Origin: Tessaracoccus oleiagri
GTDB lineage: Bacteria; Actinomycetota; Actinomycetes; Propionibacteriales; Propionibacteriaceae
Reading direction: 5' to 3'
Length of the DNA: 64,000 nucleotides
NCBI RefSeq assembly: GCF_900103275.1
Contig: NZ_FNGP01000001.1
Span: 992,001-1,056,000, forward strand
Below, piece after piece: positions 1 to 8,236 of the stretch (its first letter is position 1; every line of letters begins with the position of its first letter). Position numbers and translations under genes: made by a program. The notes under the pieces are model-generated. The model saw only the letters and a list, made by a program, of their open reading frames with translations, was not told where the DNA came from and did no database searches.

Positions 1-1
1 T

Positions 2-925
2 TCGGAATCCCCGTCGGAGGGCGGCAGCGAAGGCGCCGGTGACGTGCCCCAGGGCGACGGCACCCAGACCATCTACCTGGTCTCGAAGGGCTTCCAGCAC
101 CGCTTCTGGCAGGCGGTGAGGGAGGGCGCCGAGCAGGCCGGCGAGGAGTTCAACTACAAGGTCGAATTCGTCGGCCCCCAGAACGAGACGCAGGTCACCG
201 AGCAGCTCAACATGCTGAAGACGGCACTCGACTCCAAGCCGGCCGCCATCGGCCTCGCCGCCCTCGATTCGGGCGCCGCCTCCGACCTCCTCGACCAGAT
301 CGAGGCGGCGGGCATCCCGATCATCGCCTTCGACTCGGGTGTCGACTCCGACATCCCGCTGACGACCGTCCAGACCGACAACTACGCCGCGGCGCAGGCT
401 GCTGCGGAGCACCTCGTCGAGCTCATCGGCGGCCAGGGCACCGTCGGCCTGATCTGCCACGACCAGACCTCGCAGACCGGCAAGCAGCGCTGCGACGGCT
501 TCAAGGAGTACATGGCGGAGAACGCTCCCGACGTGACCGTCCTGCCCGAGCAGATCGCCGGTGAGGTCGGCCTCGCGGCCAACGCGGCCAAGTCGATGAT
601 CCAGGCCAACCCCGACATGGTGGGCCTCTACGGCTCCAACGAGGCGGCCGCCACCGGCGCCGTCCAGGGCGCCATCGAGTCCGGGAACTCCGAGCTCAAG
701 GTCGTCGGCTTCGACTCCGGCAAGACCCAGATCGACGCGATCAAGAACGGCCAGCAGGCCGGCGCCGTCACCCAGGCCCCGATCAAGATGGGCTACGAGA
801 CCGTCGTCGCGGCCATCAAGGCCATCAACGGCCAGGAGCTGCCGGAAGTGATCGACTCGGGCTTCGCCTGGTACGACGCCTCCAACATCGACGATCCCGA
901 GATCGCCGCCAACCTCTACGAGTGA
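2..925 (+). CDS. Sugar ABC transporter substrate-binding lipoprotein (5' truncated)
   Basis: Periplasmic-binding-protein type 1 family (RbsB-like). The reading frame is open to the left edge, so signal peptide and lipobox lie outside the window. The first visible residues are a Ser/Glu/Gly-rich linker of the kind that follows the lipid-anchored Cys in Gram-positive binding proteins. The mature domain then runs from the first beta strand (TIYLVSKGFQHRFW) through a hinge segment with IPIIAFDSGVDSD and a second lobe with GLYGSNEAAATGAV and VVGFDSG. It captures a sugar outside the membrane for an ABC importer whose permease and ATPase are not in view. Position directly before fucI suggests L-fucose or a related deoxy sugar. 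Ligand is inferred only. Confidence 0.88.
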   Translation, partial: SESPSEGGSEGAGDVPQGDGTQTIYLVSKGFQHRFWQAVREGAEQAGEEFNYKVEFVGPQNETQVTEQLNMLKTALDSKPAAIGLAALDSGAASDLLDQIEAAGIPIIAFDSGVDSDIPLTTVQTDNYAAAQAAAEHLVELIGGQGTVGLICHDQTSQTGKQRCDGFKEYMAENAPDVTVLPEQIAGEVGLAANAAKSMIQANPDMVGLYGSNEAAATGAVQGAIESGNSELKVVGFDSGKTQIDAIKNGQQAGAVTQAPIKMGYETVVAAIKAINGQELPEVIDSGFAWYDASNIDDPEIAANLYE

Positions 926-941
926 CCCACACCGCCCGTCC

Positions 942-976
942 CGGGAGGGGGCAGGGAGCCATCCCGCCCCCTCCCG
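942..976. terminator. GC-rich hairpin between binding protein and fucI
   Basis: Arms GGGAGGGGGC and GCCCCCTCCC, extended by GGGA/TCCC with one bulged A, lie 17 nt after the stop codon. There is no T-tract. The spot after a binding-protein gene inside an apparent operon suggests partial termination or 3'-end protection rather than full termination. Confidence 0.5.
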
Positions 977-1045
977 CGGACCGGCGCGGCCCGCACCGCC
1001 CGCAAGTCCATCCCAACCAGCCCCCGAACACAGAAAGAAAGCAAC

Positions 1046-2833
1046 GTGACTGACTACCAGAGGGTCACCGATCATCCCCGGATCGGCATCCGCCCCATCA
1101 TCGACGGCCGCCGCCTCGGCGTCCGCGAGTCGCTGGAAGAGCAGACCATGCGCATGGCGGAATCCGTGGCCAAGCTCTACACCGAGAACCTCCGCTACCC
1201 CGACGGCGCGCCCGTCGAGGTCGTGATCGCCGACTCGACGATCGGCCGCCTGCCCGAGGCGCAGGCCTGCGCCCGCAAGTTCCGCGAGCAGAACGTCGGC
1301 CTCGTCCTCTCCGTCACGCCCTGCTGGGCCTACGGCACGGAGACCATCGACATCGACCGCACCATCCCCCAGGCCATCTGGGGCTTCAACGGCACCGAGC
1401 GCCCCGGCGCGGTCTACCTGGCCGCCGCCCTCGCCGGTCACACCCAGCTCGGCATCCCCGCCTTCGGCATCTACGGCGAGCAGGTCCAGGACTCCGACGA
1501 CGCGAGCATCCCCGACGACGTCCGCGGCCGCCTGCTCGAGTACGCCACCGCCGGCCTCGCCGTCGCCCAGCTGAAGGGCAAGTCCTACCTCTCCATCGGC
1601 GGCGTGTCCATGGGCATCGCCGGCTGCGTGGTCAAGGAGGAGTTCTGGCAGTACTACCTCGGCATGCGCAACGAGTACATCGACGAGGTCGAGCTCGAGC
1701 GTCGCATCAAGCTCGGCATCTACGACGAGGAGGAGTACGAGAAGGCCTACGCGTGGGTCCGCGAGAACCTGCAGCAGGGCGAGGACTTCAACCCCGAGGA
1801 GTTCCAGCGCTCCGGCGAGGAGCACGAGGACTGGTGGCCCTACGTCACCAAGCTGGTCCTCATCGGCCGGGACCTCATGGTGGGCAACCCGAAGCTCGCC
1901 GAGAAGGGCTTCGAGGAGGAGGCGGTGGGCCACGGTGCGCTCGCGTCCGGCTTCCAGGGACAGCGGCAGTGGACCGACTACCTGCCCAACGGCGACCTGA
2001 TGGAGACCATCCTCAACACCTCCTTCGACTGGAACGGACCCCGCGCCCCGTACATCCAGGCCACCGAGAACGACAACCTCAACGCCGCCTCCATGCTGCT
2101 CAACCACCTGCTCACCAACCAGGCGCAGATCTTCTCCGACGTGCGCACCTTCTGGTCGGCCGAGGCCGTCGAGCGGGTCACCGGGTACAAGCTCGAGGGA
2201 CGCGGCGAGGGCGGCTTCATCGACCTGCGCAACTCCGGCGCCACCACCCTCGACGGCACGTTCGCCGCCAAGGACGCCGACGGCAAGCCCTGCATCAAGC
2301 CGTGGTGGGAGCTCACCGAAGAGGACCAGAAGGCCATGGTGGAGGCCACCACCTTCCACCCCGCCAACACCGGCTACTTCCGGGGCGGCGGCTTCTCCAC
2401 CCACTTCCGCTCCGAGGGCGACGTGCCCGTCACCATGACGCGCATCAACTGGGTCGACGGGCTCGGCCCCGTCATGCAGCTGGCCGAGGGCTACACGATC
2501 GAGCTGCCCGACGAGGTCGCCAAGACCATCGAACTGCGCACCGATCCCGGCTGGCCGAGCACCTGGTTCGTGCCGACCCTAACGGGCAAGGGCGCGTTCA
2601 CCAGCGTCTACGAGGTGATGAACTCGTGGGGCGCCAACCACGGCGCCATCAGCTACGGCCACATCGGCCACCTCGTGATCACGCTCGCCTCGATGCTGCG
2701 CATCCCGGTGAACATGCACAACGTCGCCGAGGACCGGATCTTCCGCCCGAAGAACTGGAAGGCGTTCGGCACGATGGACCTGGAGAGCGCCGACTACCGC
2801 GCCTGCGCCACACTCGGCCCGCTCTACCACTGA
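1046..2833 (+). CDS. fucI: L-fucose isomerase
   Basis: Converts L-fucose to L-fuculose in the cytoplasm with a divalent metal. 595 aa, close to the 591 aa of the E. coli enzyme. It opens with the family signature [20 protein letters not shown] (residues about 13-32) and continues with [34 protein letters not shown] and [13 protein letters not shown]. The regions carrying the metal-binding Glu, Asp and His of the family are present: [16 protein letters not shown] and [13 protein letters not shown]. The GTG start is preceded by an AGAAAG purine stretch; translation from here matches the family N-terminus. Second gene in the visible fuc operon. The family also accepts D-arabinose, so substrate could be broader. 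Confidence 0.96.
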   Translation: MTDYQRVTDHPRIGIRPIIDGRRLGVRESLEEQTMRMAESVAKLYTENLRYPDGAPVEVVIADSTIGRLPEAQACARKFREQNVGLVLSVTPCWAYGTETIDIDRTIPQAIWGFNGTERPGAVYLAAALAGHTQLGIPAFGIYGEQVQDSDDASIPDDVRGRLLEYATAGLAVAQLKGKSYLSIGGVSMGIAGCVVKEEFWQYYLGMRNEYIDEVELERRIKLGIYDEEEYEKAYAWVRENLQQGEDFNPEEFQRSGEEHEDWWPYVTKLVLIGRDLMVGNPKLAEKGFEEEAVGHGALASGFQGQRQWTDYLPNGDLMETILNTSFDWNGPRAPYIQATENDNLNAASMLLNHLLTNQAQIFSDVRTFWSAEAVERVTGYKLEGRGEGGFIDLRNSGATTLDGTFAAKDADGKPCIKPWWELTEEDQKAMVEATTFHPANTGYFRGGGFSTHFRSEGDVPVTMTRINWVDGLGPVMQLAEGYTIELPDEVAKTIELRTDPGWPSTWFVPTLTGKGAFTSVYEVMNSWGANHGAISYGHIGHLVITLASMLRIPVNMHNVAEDRIFRPKNWKAFGTMDLESADYRACATLGPLYH

Positions 2834-2846
2834 CCGACCGCTGCAC

Positions 2847-2880
2847 GAGGGGCGGGGAGCCGCCCGGCTTCCCGCCCCTC
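2847..2880. terminator. GC-rich hairpin between fucI and fucK
   Basis: A 15-bp stem (outer arms GAGGGGCGGG and CCCGCCCCTC, one G-U pair) with a 4-nt loop, 13 nt after the fucI stop and 41 nt before the kinase start. No T-tract follows. It probably tunes expression inside the operon; the function is inferred. Confidence 0.5.
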
Positions 2881-2921
2881 ACCCACGAACCCCCACCAAC
2901 ACCACAGGAGCACCGAACGCC

Positions 2922-4322
2922 ATGACCGCCACCGCCCTCGCCGTCGACCTGGGCTCGTCGTCGGGCCGCATCGTCGCCGGCACGCTGGCCGACGGGCGCG
3001 TCGAGGAGGTGGAGGTGGCGCGGTTCGCCCACTCCGCCAAGCTCCGCGACGGCTACCTCACCTGGGACGTGGACCGGATCTGGACCTCCGTCGTCGAGGG
3101 CCTGCGCGCCGCGATCCAGAGGTTCCCGGATGCCTCCAGCGTCTCGGTCGACACCTGGGGCGTCGACTGGGTCCCGCTCGACGACGACGGGGAGCGCCTC
3201 GTGACGGCCCGGGCCTACCGAGACGAGCGCACCGTCCGCACGCACGACGCCTTCCGCGCCCGCATCCCCGACGCGGCCCTGTGGGGGGCCACCGGCATCG
3301 CGCCCGCCACCATCAACACCGCGAACCAGTTGTTCGCGTACCTGCAGGTGGAGCCGGAACTGGCGGCGCGCACGTCGCAGGTCCTCCTCCTGCCCGACTA
3401 CTTCACCTACCTGCTGAGCGGCGTGAAGGGCTGGTCGCGCTCCATCGCCTCCACGGGCGCGCTGTGCCGGCCCGGCGCCATGGAGTGGGCGCCCGAGGTC
3501 TTCGAGGCGCTCGGCATCCCTCGCTCCTGGGTGGGCGAGCTCACGATGGAGCACTCGGTCGCGGGCCCCTGCACCGTCCCCGGACTCGAGCAGCTCACCG
3601 TCGTCCGGGCCGGCGCCCACGACTCCGCCTGCGCCGTCCATGCGCTGCAGCGCGACCGCGACACCGAGGGCTACTTCCTGAGCTCCGGCTCCTGGTCCGT
3701 GCTCGGCGTGATGCGGGACACCGCGCTCCTCTCCGACGAGGCCCGCGAACTCGGCATCACCAACGAGGCGCGCGCCGACGCGGGGGTGCGGCCCCTGTTC
3801 AACATCACCGGCCTCTGGATCCTCCAGGAGTGCGAGCGGCAGTGGGCCGACGAAGGGCTCGGCGCAAGCATCCCCGACCTCGTCGCCGAGGCGGCGGCCC
3901 TGCCGAGCCAGGGAACGATCATCGACGTGGACGAGCCCGGCTTCGCCCAGCCCGGGGGCATGGTGCAGCGCGTCGAGGCGGCGTGCGGCAGGGACGGGAT
4001 GACGCCCGCGGAGGTGGTGCGCGTCGTGTGCGAGTCCCTCGCCGACCGCTACGCCCGCGGCATCGACGACCTGGTGCGCCTCACCGGTTCGCCCGCCCGG
4101 CAGCTCAACGTCGTCGGCGGCGGCTCGCGCAACCGCCTGCTCTGCCAGCTCACAGCGGACGCCACCGGGCTGCCGGTGGTCGCCGGCCCCGGGGAGGCGT
4201 CGGTGCTCGGATCGCTGCTCGGGCAGTTCGAGACGTTGGGGACGCTGGCCCCGGCCGAACGCAACGAGGTCATCTCCCGCACCGCCCGCACCGTCACGTA
4301 CGAGGTGGGCGGTGGCCAGTAA
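2922..4322 (+). CDS. fucK: FGGY-family kinase, rhamnulokinase-like; probable L-fuculokinase
   Basis: FGGY carbohydrate kinase, 466 aa. The N-terminal phosphate-binding motif is AVDLGSSSGRIVAG (residues 7-20). SVSVDTWGVDWVPLD (about 73-87) is typical of the rhamnulokinase branch, and LNVVGGGSRNRLLCQLTA near the C-terminus is the second ATP-binding lobe signature. It would phosphorylate O1 of the ketose made by the upstream isomerase, giving L-fuculose-1-phosphate. Sequence style is closer to RhaB than to enterobacterial FucK, so L-rhamnulose is a possible alternative substrate; the fucI neighbour favours fuculose. The LacI gene start overlaps the end of this gene, so they are translationally coupled. 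Confidence 0.87.
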   Translation: MTATALAVDLGSSSGRIVAGTLADGRVEEVEVARFAHSAKLRDGYLTWDVDRIWTSVVEGLRAAIQRFPDASSVSVDTWGVDWVPLDDDGERLVTARAYRDERTVRTHDAFRARIPDAALWGATGIAPATINTANQLFAYLQVEPELAARTSQVLLLPDYFTYLLSGVKGWSRSIASTGALCRPGAMEWAPEVFEALGIPRSWVGELTMEHSVAGPCTVPGLEQLTVVRAGAHDSACAVHALQRDRDTEGYFLSSGSWSVLGVMRDTALLSDEARELGITNEARADAGVRPLFNITGLWILQECERQWADEGLGASIPDLVAEAAALPSQGTIIDVDEPGFAQPGGMVQRVEAACGRDGMTPAEVVRVVCESLADRYARGIDDLVRLTGSPARQLNVVGGGSRNRLLCQLTADATGLPVVAGPGEASVLGSLLGQFETLGTLAPAERNEVISRTARTVTYEVGGGQ

Positions 4323-5307
4323 GCGCAACCGGCTCGCGAACAGCCACGCCAGGGTCAAGCTCCACGACGTGGCGACGCTGGCGGGTGTCTCGGCCCAGAC
4401 CGTGTCCCGCGTGGTGCGGAACTCGCCCGACGTGAGGGAGGAGACGCGCAAGAAGGTGCTGGAGGCAGTGGCCCTGTTGGGCTACCGTCCGAACCTCGCG
4501 GCGCGATCGCTCTCGGCCGGGCGCATCGGGGCCGTGCACGTCATCGTCGCGGCGAAGCTCTACCACGGCATGTCCGAGTCCTTCACCGCCATCGTCGAGG
4601 CGCTGGCCGCGCGCGGCCTGGCGGCCTCGACCAGCATCGGCTACGGCACCACCGACCTGCGCTCGATCGTGCCGGTCACCGCGGACGCCGTCATCGTGCT
4701 TGGCGGCATGCAGGAGACCGAGCCCTGGCTCGAGCCGATCGCGGGGCGGGTGCCCCTGGTCTACGTCGGCCGCACCACAGAACTGCCCAAGGGTGCCAGC
4801 GGCGTCATGGTCGACCAGCGGGCGGGTGCGCGCCTGGCGGTCGAGCACCTCGCGGCGCAGGGTCGCCGCAGCCTGGCCCACATCGTCGGGCCCGAGGACT
4901 GGCTCGACACCCGGCTGCGCAAGCAGGGTTTCGAGGAGGCCGCCCGCGACCTCGGGCTGCCGTACGAGTCGCACTGCGCCGGCAGCTGGGAGGGGATCGA
5001 CGCCGCGCGCGTGGCCGGAGCGCTGTCGCCGGACGTCGACGGGCTCTTCACCGCCAACGACCACCTCGCGCTCGGCTTCATGAGCCACGCCCACCGCGTC
5101 GGCCGCCGCATCCCGGACGACGTGGCGGTCGTGGGTTTCGACGACACCTCCGGCTCCGACGCCTACTCGCCGCCGCTCACCACCGTCCGCCAACGCTTCC
5201 CCGAGGTGGGCCAGCTCGCCGTCGAGCGCGTCGGCGCCATGCTGCAGGGCCACCCTGCCGAACACACCGTGCTCCAGCCCGAACTGGTCGTTCGGGAGAG
5301 TGCCTGA
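4312..5307 (+). CDS. LacI-family transcriptional regulator
   Basis: 331 aa. N-terminal LacI helix-turn-helix VKLHDVATLAGVSAQTVSRV (about residues 15-34) followed by the hinge helix region RPNLAARSLSAGR. The rest is a periplasmic-binding-like effector domain ending in AVVGFDDTSGSDAYSPPLTTVRQ, the family's C-terminal signature. The GTG start lies 11 nt inside the kinase gene. It probably controls the fuc operon in response to fucose, fuculose or a phosphate of it. I found no convincing palindromic LacI operator inside the window; the operon promoter lies upstream of the window. Confidence 0.92.
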   Translation: MASKRNRLANSHARVKLHDVATLAGVSAQTVSRVVRNSPDVREETRKKVLEAVALLGYRPNLAARSLSAGRIGAVHVIVAAKLYHGMSESFTAIVEALAARGLAASTSIGYGTTDLRSIVPVTADAVIVLGGMQETEPWLEPIAGRVPLVYVGRTTELPKGASGVMVDQRAGARLAVEHLAAQGRRSLAHIVGPEDWLDTRLRKQGFEEAARDLGLPYESHCAGSWEGIDAARVAGALSPDVDGLFTANDHLALGFMSHAHRVGRRIPDDVAVVGFDDTSGSDAYSPPLTTVRQRFPEVGQLAVERVGAMLQGHPAEHTVLQPELVVRESA

Positions 5308-5321
5308 AGAAAGGAAACCCC

Positions 5322-5753
5322 GTGCTCCACGGACCCATGACCCACCCGCCCCTGCTCCGTGCCCTCGCGGGTGCCGGCCACGGCGCGAAGATCCTCATCG
5401 CGGACTCGAACTACCCGCACGAGACCTACGCCAACCCCCGCTCCCGGGTGGTCTTCCTCAACCTCGCGCCGGGGCTCATCAACGCCACGGACGTCCTCGA
5501 CGTGCTGAAGCGCACGATCCCGATCGAGGCCGCGAGCGTGATGACCCCAGCCCCGGACGCCGAGCAGATCGAGATCCCGATCCACGACGAGTTCCGCGCG
5601 GCCCTGCCCGACGTCCCCGTCGGCGCCATCAGCCGCTGGGACTTCTATGCCGCCGCCGGGGCGGAGGACGTGGCCGTCGTCATCGCGACCGGCGAGGCCC
5701 GAGTCTACGCCAACCTGCTCGTCACGATCGGAGTCCGGCAGCCGGGCGAATAG
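5322..5753 (+). CDS. fucU: RbsD/FucU family sugar mutarotase, probable L-fucose mutarotase
   Basis: 143 aa, normal for FucU. It interconverts alpha and beta anomers of L-fucose, feeding the isomerase. Family features are the N-terminal HPPLLRALAGAGHGAKILIADSNYP (given here in part: GHGAKILIADSNYP), then VFLNLAPGLINATDVLDVL and a C-terminal TGEARVYANLLVTIGV strand. The GTG start is preceded by AGAAAGGAAA. It is the last gene of the fuc operon; the next gene has its own promoter 86 nt downstream. Confidence 0.9.
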   Translation: MLHGPMTHPPLLRALAGAGHGAKILIADSNYPHETYANPRSRVVFLNLAPGLINATDVLDVLKRTIPIEAASVMTPAPDAEQIEIPIHDEFRAALPDVPVGAISRWDFYAAAGAEDVAVVIATGEARVYANLLVTIGVRQPGE

Positions 5754-5777
5754 CAGGAGGGCCGTGCCTTCGGATTG

Positions 5778-5818
5778 CTTTCATTTCCCTTTCATTTGCT
5801 TACGACTTGCGCTAGAGT
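5778..5818 (+). promoter_or_regulatory. Promoter with 11-bp-phased CTTTCATTT direct repeats
   Basis: CTTTCATTT occurs at 5778-5786 and again at 5789-5797, exactly 11 bp (one helical turn) apart. The second copy overlaps a possible -35 (TTTCAT, 5790-5795), with TAGAGT (5813-5818) as -10 after a 17-bp spacer. Phased direct repeats fit DeoR-family operators. A related CTTTCG array lies upstream of the second deoR gene, so one or both DeoR proteins probably act here. Confidence 0.6.
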
Positions 5819-5839
5819 CGGAAGCGACGAAGGGAGACG

Positions 5840-7438
5840 ATGGTGCAGGACATCCCCACCACGCAGCACGCGATCCAGTTCACGGGCAAGGACGAGATCC
5901 TGGTCAACAAGGCGAAGCCGGTGGATCCCGTCGGCAGCACGCAGATGCTCCTGCAGGTCGAGGCCTGCGGCATCTGCTTCTCCGACACGAAGCTGCTGCA
6001 CGCCTTCGACTCGCACCCGCGCAAGACCGAGGTGGTCAAGGGCCTCGACGCCGACGCGCTGGCCGGCATCCCGTCGTACCACCCGGGCGCCGAGGCCTCG
6101 ACGCCGGGGCACGAGCCCGTCGCGCGCATCGTGAGGGTCGGCGACGAGGTGCGCCACTTCAAGGTCGGTGACCGCGTCCTGGTGCAGGCCGACTGGAAGC
6201 ACATCCGCACTGCGAACTCCAACGCGGCGTTCGGCTACAACTTCGACGGCGCCCTCCAGGAGTACGTCCTCGTCGACGAGCGCTGCGTCATCGCCCCCGA
6301 CGGCGAGCAGTTCCTCATCCACGTGAGCGACGAGCCGTCCGCGGCCGCGGTGGGGCTCATCGAGCCGTGGGCCACCGTCGAGGGCTCCTACGCCTGGAAG
6401 GAGCGAAACCACGTCGCCGACGGGGGCCGGCTCCTCGTCGTCGGCGACGGCGACGTCGACGCCTTGCTCGCGGACCACGCCCCGGCCGACGTCGTGCGCG
6501 CCACCGATCCCTCGGAGACCGAGGGCAACTTCGACGACATCGTCTACTTCGGCCATGACGCCGCGACGATCGAGGCGCTGCTCGACCGGCTCGACCCGAA
6601 GGGCGTCCTCTGCCTCGTCCTCGGCGGCGCGACGATCGACCGCAAGGTCAGCGTCGACGTCGGCCGCATCCACTACGACTTCATCCGCATCTGCGGCACG
6701 ACCGGCTCCAGCCCCCTCGAGGGCTACGCCTGGATCCCCGCCACCGGCGAGGTCCGCGACGGCGACGACATCGCGATCGTCGGCGCCGCGGGACCGATGG
6801 GCACCATGCACACGATCCGCAACGTCGTCCTGGAGCGGGAGGGCCTCAGGGTCACCGCGACGGACCTGAGCGACGAGCGGCTCGCCCACCTGCGCACCCT
6901 CGTCGACGCGCGGGCGGCCGAGCGCGGCGTGGAGGTCCGCTACGTCAACACCGGCGACGAGCAGTTACAGCCCGGCTTCACCTACATCGCCTGCATGGTC
7001 CCGGTACCGGCGTTCGTGTCGGAACTCGTGGAGCTCGCGGGGGAGGGCGCGATCTTCAACGCCTTCGCCGGCATCCCCGTCGGCAACCCGCACCCGATGG
7101 ACCTGCAGCACGTCATCGAGCGCCGGGTGTTCATGTTCGGCACGTCGGGCTCCGACGTCTCGGACATGCGCACCGTCCTGCGCAAGATCGAGGACGGCAT
7201 CATCGACACCCACATCTCGCTCGACGCGATCTCCGGCATCGCCGGCTTCGAGGACGCCATCGGCGCGGTCATGAACCGCACGTCTGGCGGCAAGATCATG
7301 GTGTTCCCGCAGCTGCGCGACCTGCCGTACCTGCGGCTCAGCGAACTGGCGGAGCACCTGCCGCACGTGGCAGAGAAGCTGAACGGCGGCGTCTGGACGA
7401 GGGAGGCGGAGGATGCGCTGCTGCGCGGCACCCGCTGA
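5840..7438 (+). CDS. SorE-like zinc-dependent ketose-phosphate reductase with an extra Rossmann-like segment
   Basis: 532 aa medium-chain dehydrogenase. The N-terminal catalytic domain has the zinc-site pattern CGICFSD (C43) and GHE (H91-E92). The C-terminal half (IAIVGAAGPMGTMHTIRN, VRYVNTG, FMFGTSGSDVSDMRTVLRKI, SGGKIMVFPQL) resembles L-sorbose-1-phosphate reductase (SorE), which reduces a ketose-1-phosphate at C2. It is over 100 residues longer than SorE, about 410 aa. The extra part (about residues 195-300, with DIVYFGHDAATIEALL and LDPKGVLCLVLGGA) looks like a second, degenerate nucleotide-binding half. The ATG follows AAGGGAG. First gene of an operon with deoR, PHP and SDR genes. The exact substrate is unknown; a 6-deoxy-ketose-1-phosphate is proposed from context. 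Confidence 0.75.
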   Translation: MVQDIPTTQHAIQFTGKDEILVNKAKPVDPVGSTQMLLQVEACGICFSDTKLLHAFDSHPRKTEVVKGLDADALAGIPSYHPGAEASTPGHEPVARIVRVGDEVRHFKVGDRVLVQADWKHIRTANSNAAFGYNFDGALQEYVLVDERCVIAPDGEQFLIHVSDEPSAAAVGLIEPWATVEGSYAWKERNHVADGGRLLVVGDGDVDALLADHAPADVVRATDPSETEGNFDDIVYFGHDAATIEALLDRLDPKGVLCLVLGGATIDRKVSVDVGRIHYDFIRICGTTGSSPLEGYAWIPATGEVRDGDDIAIVGAAGPMGTMHTIRNVVLEREGLRVTATDLSDERLAHLRTLVDARAAERGVEVRYVNTGDEQLQPGFTYIACMVPVPAFVSELVELAGEGAIFNAFAGIPVGNPHPMDLQHVIERRVFMFGTSGSDVSDMRTVLRKIEDGIIDTHISLDAISGIAGFEDAIGAVMNRTSGGKIMVFPQLRDLPYLRLSELAEHLPHVAEKLNGGVWTREAEDALLRGTR

Positions 7439-7477
7439 GCCGACGCCCGGCCCCCTGCCTGGGAGCGGGGTGGCGGC

Positions 7478-8227
7478 ATGACGGAACGCGTCGACCGCGC
7501 CAGCGCCATCATGGGCGTCCTCTCGGACACCGGCTCGGCCTCCGTGGCGGACCTCGCCCAGGACCTCGGCGTCAGCGAGGTCACCATCCGCGGCGACCTC
7601 CGCAAACTCGAGCAGCAGGGCAAGCTCGTCCGCACCCACGGCGGGGCCCGCCCGCTCGGCCACAAGACGATCCTCCAGCGCGAGCGCATCCGGGTCGACG
7701 AGAAGCAGCGCATCGCCGCGGCCGCAGCCGCCATGCTGACCGACGACGACGCGGTGATGATCGAGGCCGGTACCACGGCCGCGCTGATCGTGGGGCACCT
7801 CACGGGCCGGCTCGGGATCCAAGTGGTGACCAACTCCGCGCTGGTCTTCGCGCACGCGCGCGCCAACCCCGCACTCAACGTAATCCTCTCCGGCGGTGTG
7901 TTCCGGCACGAGTCCGAGTCGTTCGTCGGGCCCATCGCCGAGCGCACCGTTGGTGAGTTCAACGCGCGCATCGCGTTCCTCGGCACCGACGGCTTCTCCG
8001 CGGAGCGCGGGCTGACGACGCGATTCGTCGAGGGCGCGCAGGTCTCCAACATCATGCGCGACCGCGCGGAGGAGACGTGGCTGGTGGCCGACTCGTCGAA
8101 GTTCGGCCAGGCCGGCTTCGTGAGCTTCATGCCGCTCGCCCGCATCACCGGCATCATCACCGACTCGGGACTGACCGACGAGGCCGCCGCCTCGCTGTCC
8201 GAGCACACCCAACTCCGCATCGTCTGA
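7478..8227 (+). CDS. DeoR/GlpR-family transcriptional regulator (first paralog)
   Basis: 249 aa. N-terminal DeoR helix-turn-helix with SVADLAQDLGVSEVTIRGDL (about residues 22-41) followed by a sugar-phosphate-sensing domain (IEAGTTAALIV, VVTNSALVFAHA, ILSGGVFRHESESFVG, LVADSSKFGQAGFVSF). Members usually repress sugar operons until a phosphorylated intermediate binds. It lies inside the operon it probably controls. By eye it is about two-thirds identical to the second DeoR gene at 12408-13160, pointing to duplication. Confidence 0.93.
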   Translation: MTERVDRASAIMGVLSDTGSASVADLAQDLGVSEVTIRGDLRKLEQQGKLVRTHGGARPLGHKTILQRERIRVDEKQRIAAAAAAMLTDDDAVMIEAGTTAALIVGHLTGRLGIQVVTNSALVFAHARANPALNVILSGGVFRHESESFVGPIAERTVGEFNARIAFLGTDGFSAERGLTTRFVEGAQVSNIMRDRAEETWLVADSSKFGQAGFVSFMPLARITGIITDSGLTDEAAASLSEHTQLRIV

Positions 8228-8236
8228 GAGGAACCC

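Noticed and set aside
2679-4451. 590-aa open frame antisense to the kinase gene
   Set aside because: Low-complexity Arg/Gly/His/Ala composition typical of antisense frames in GC-rich DNA; the sense frame is a clear FGGY kinase.
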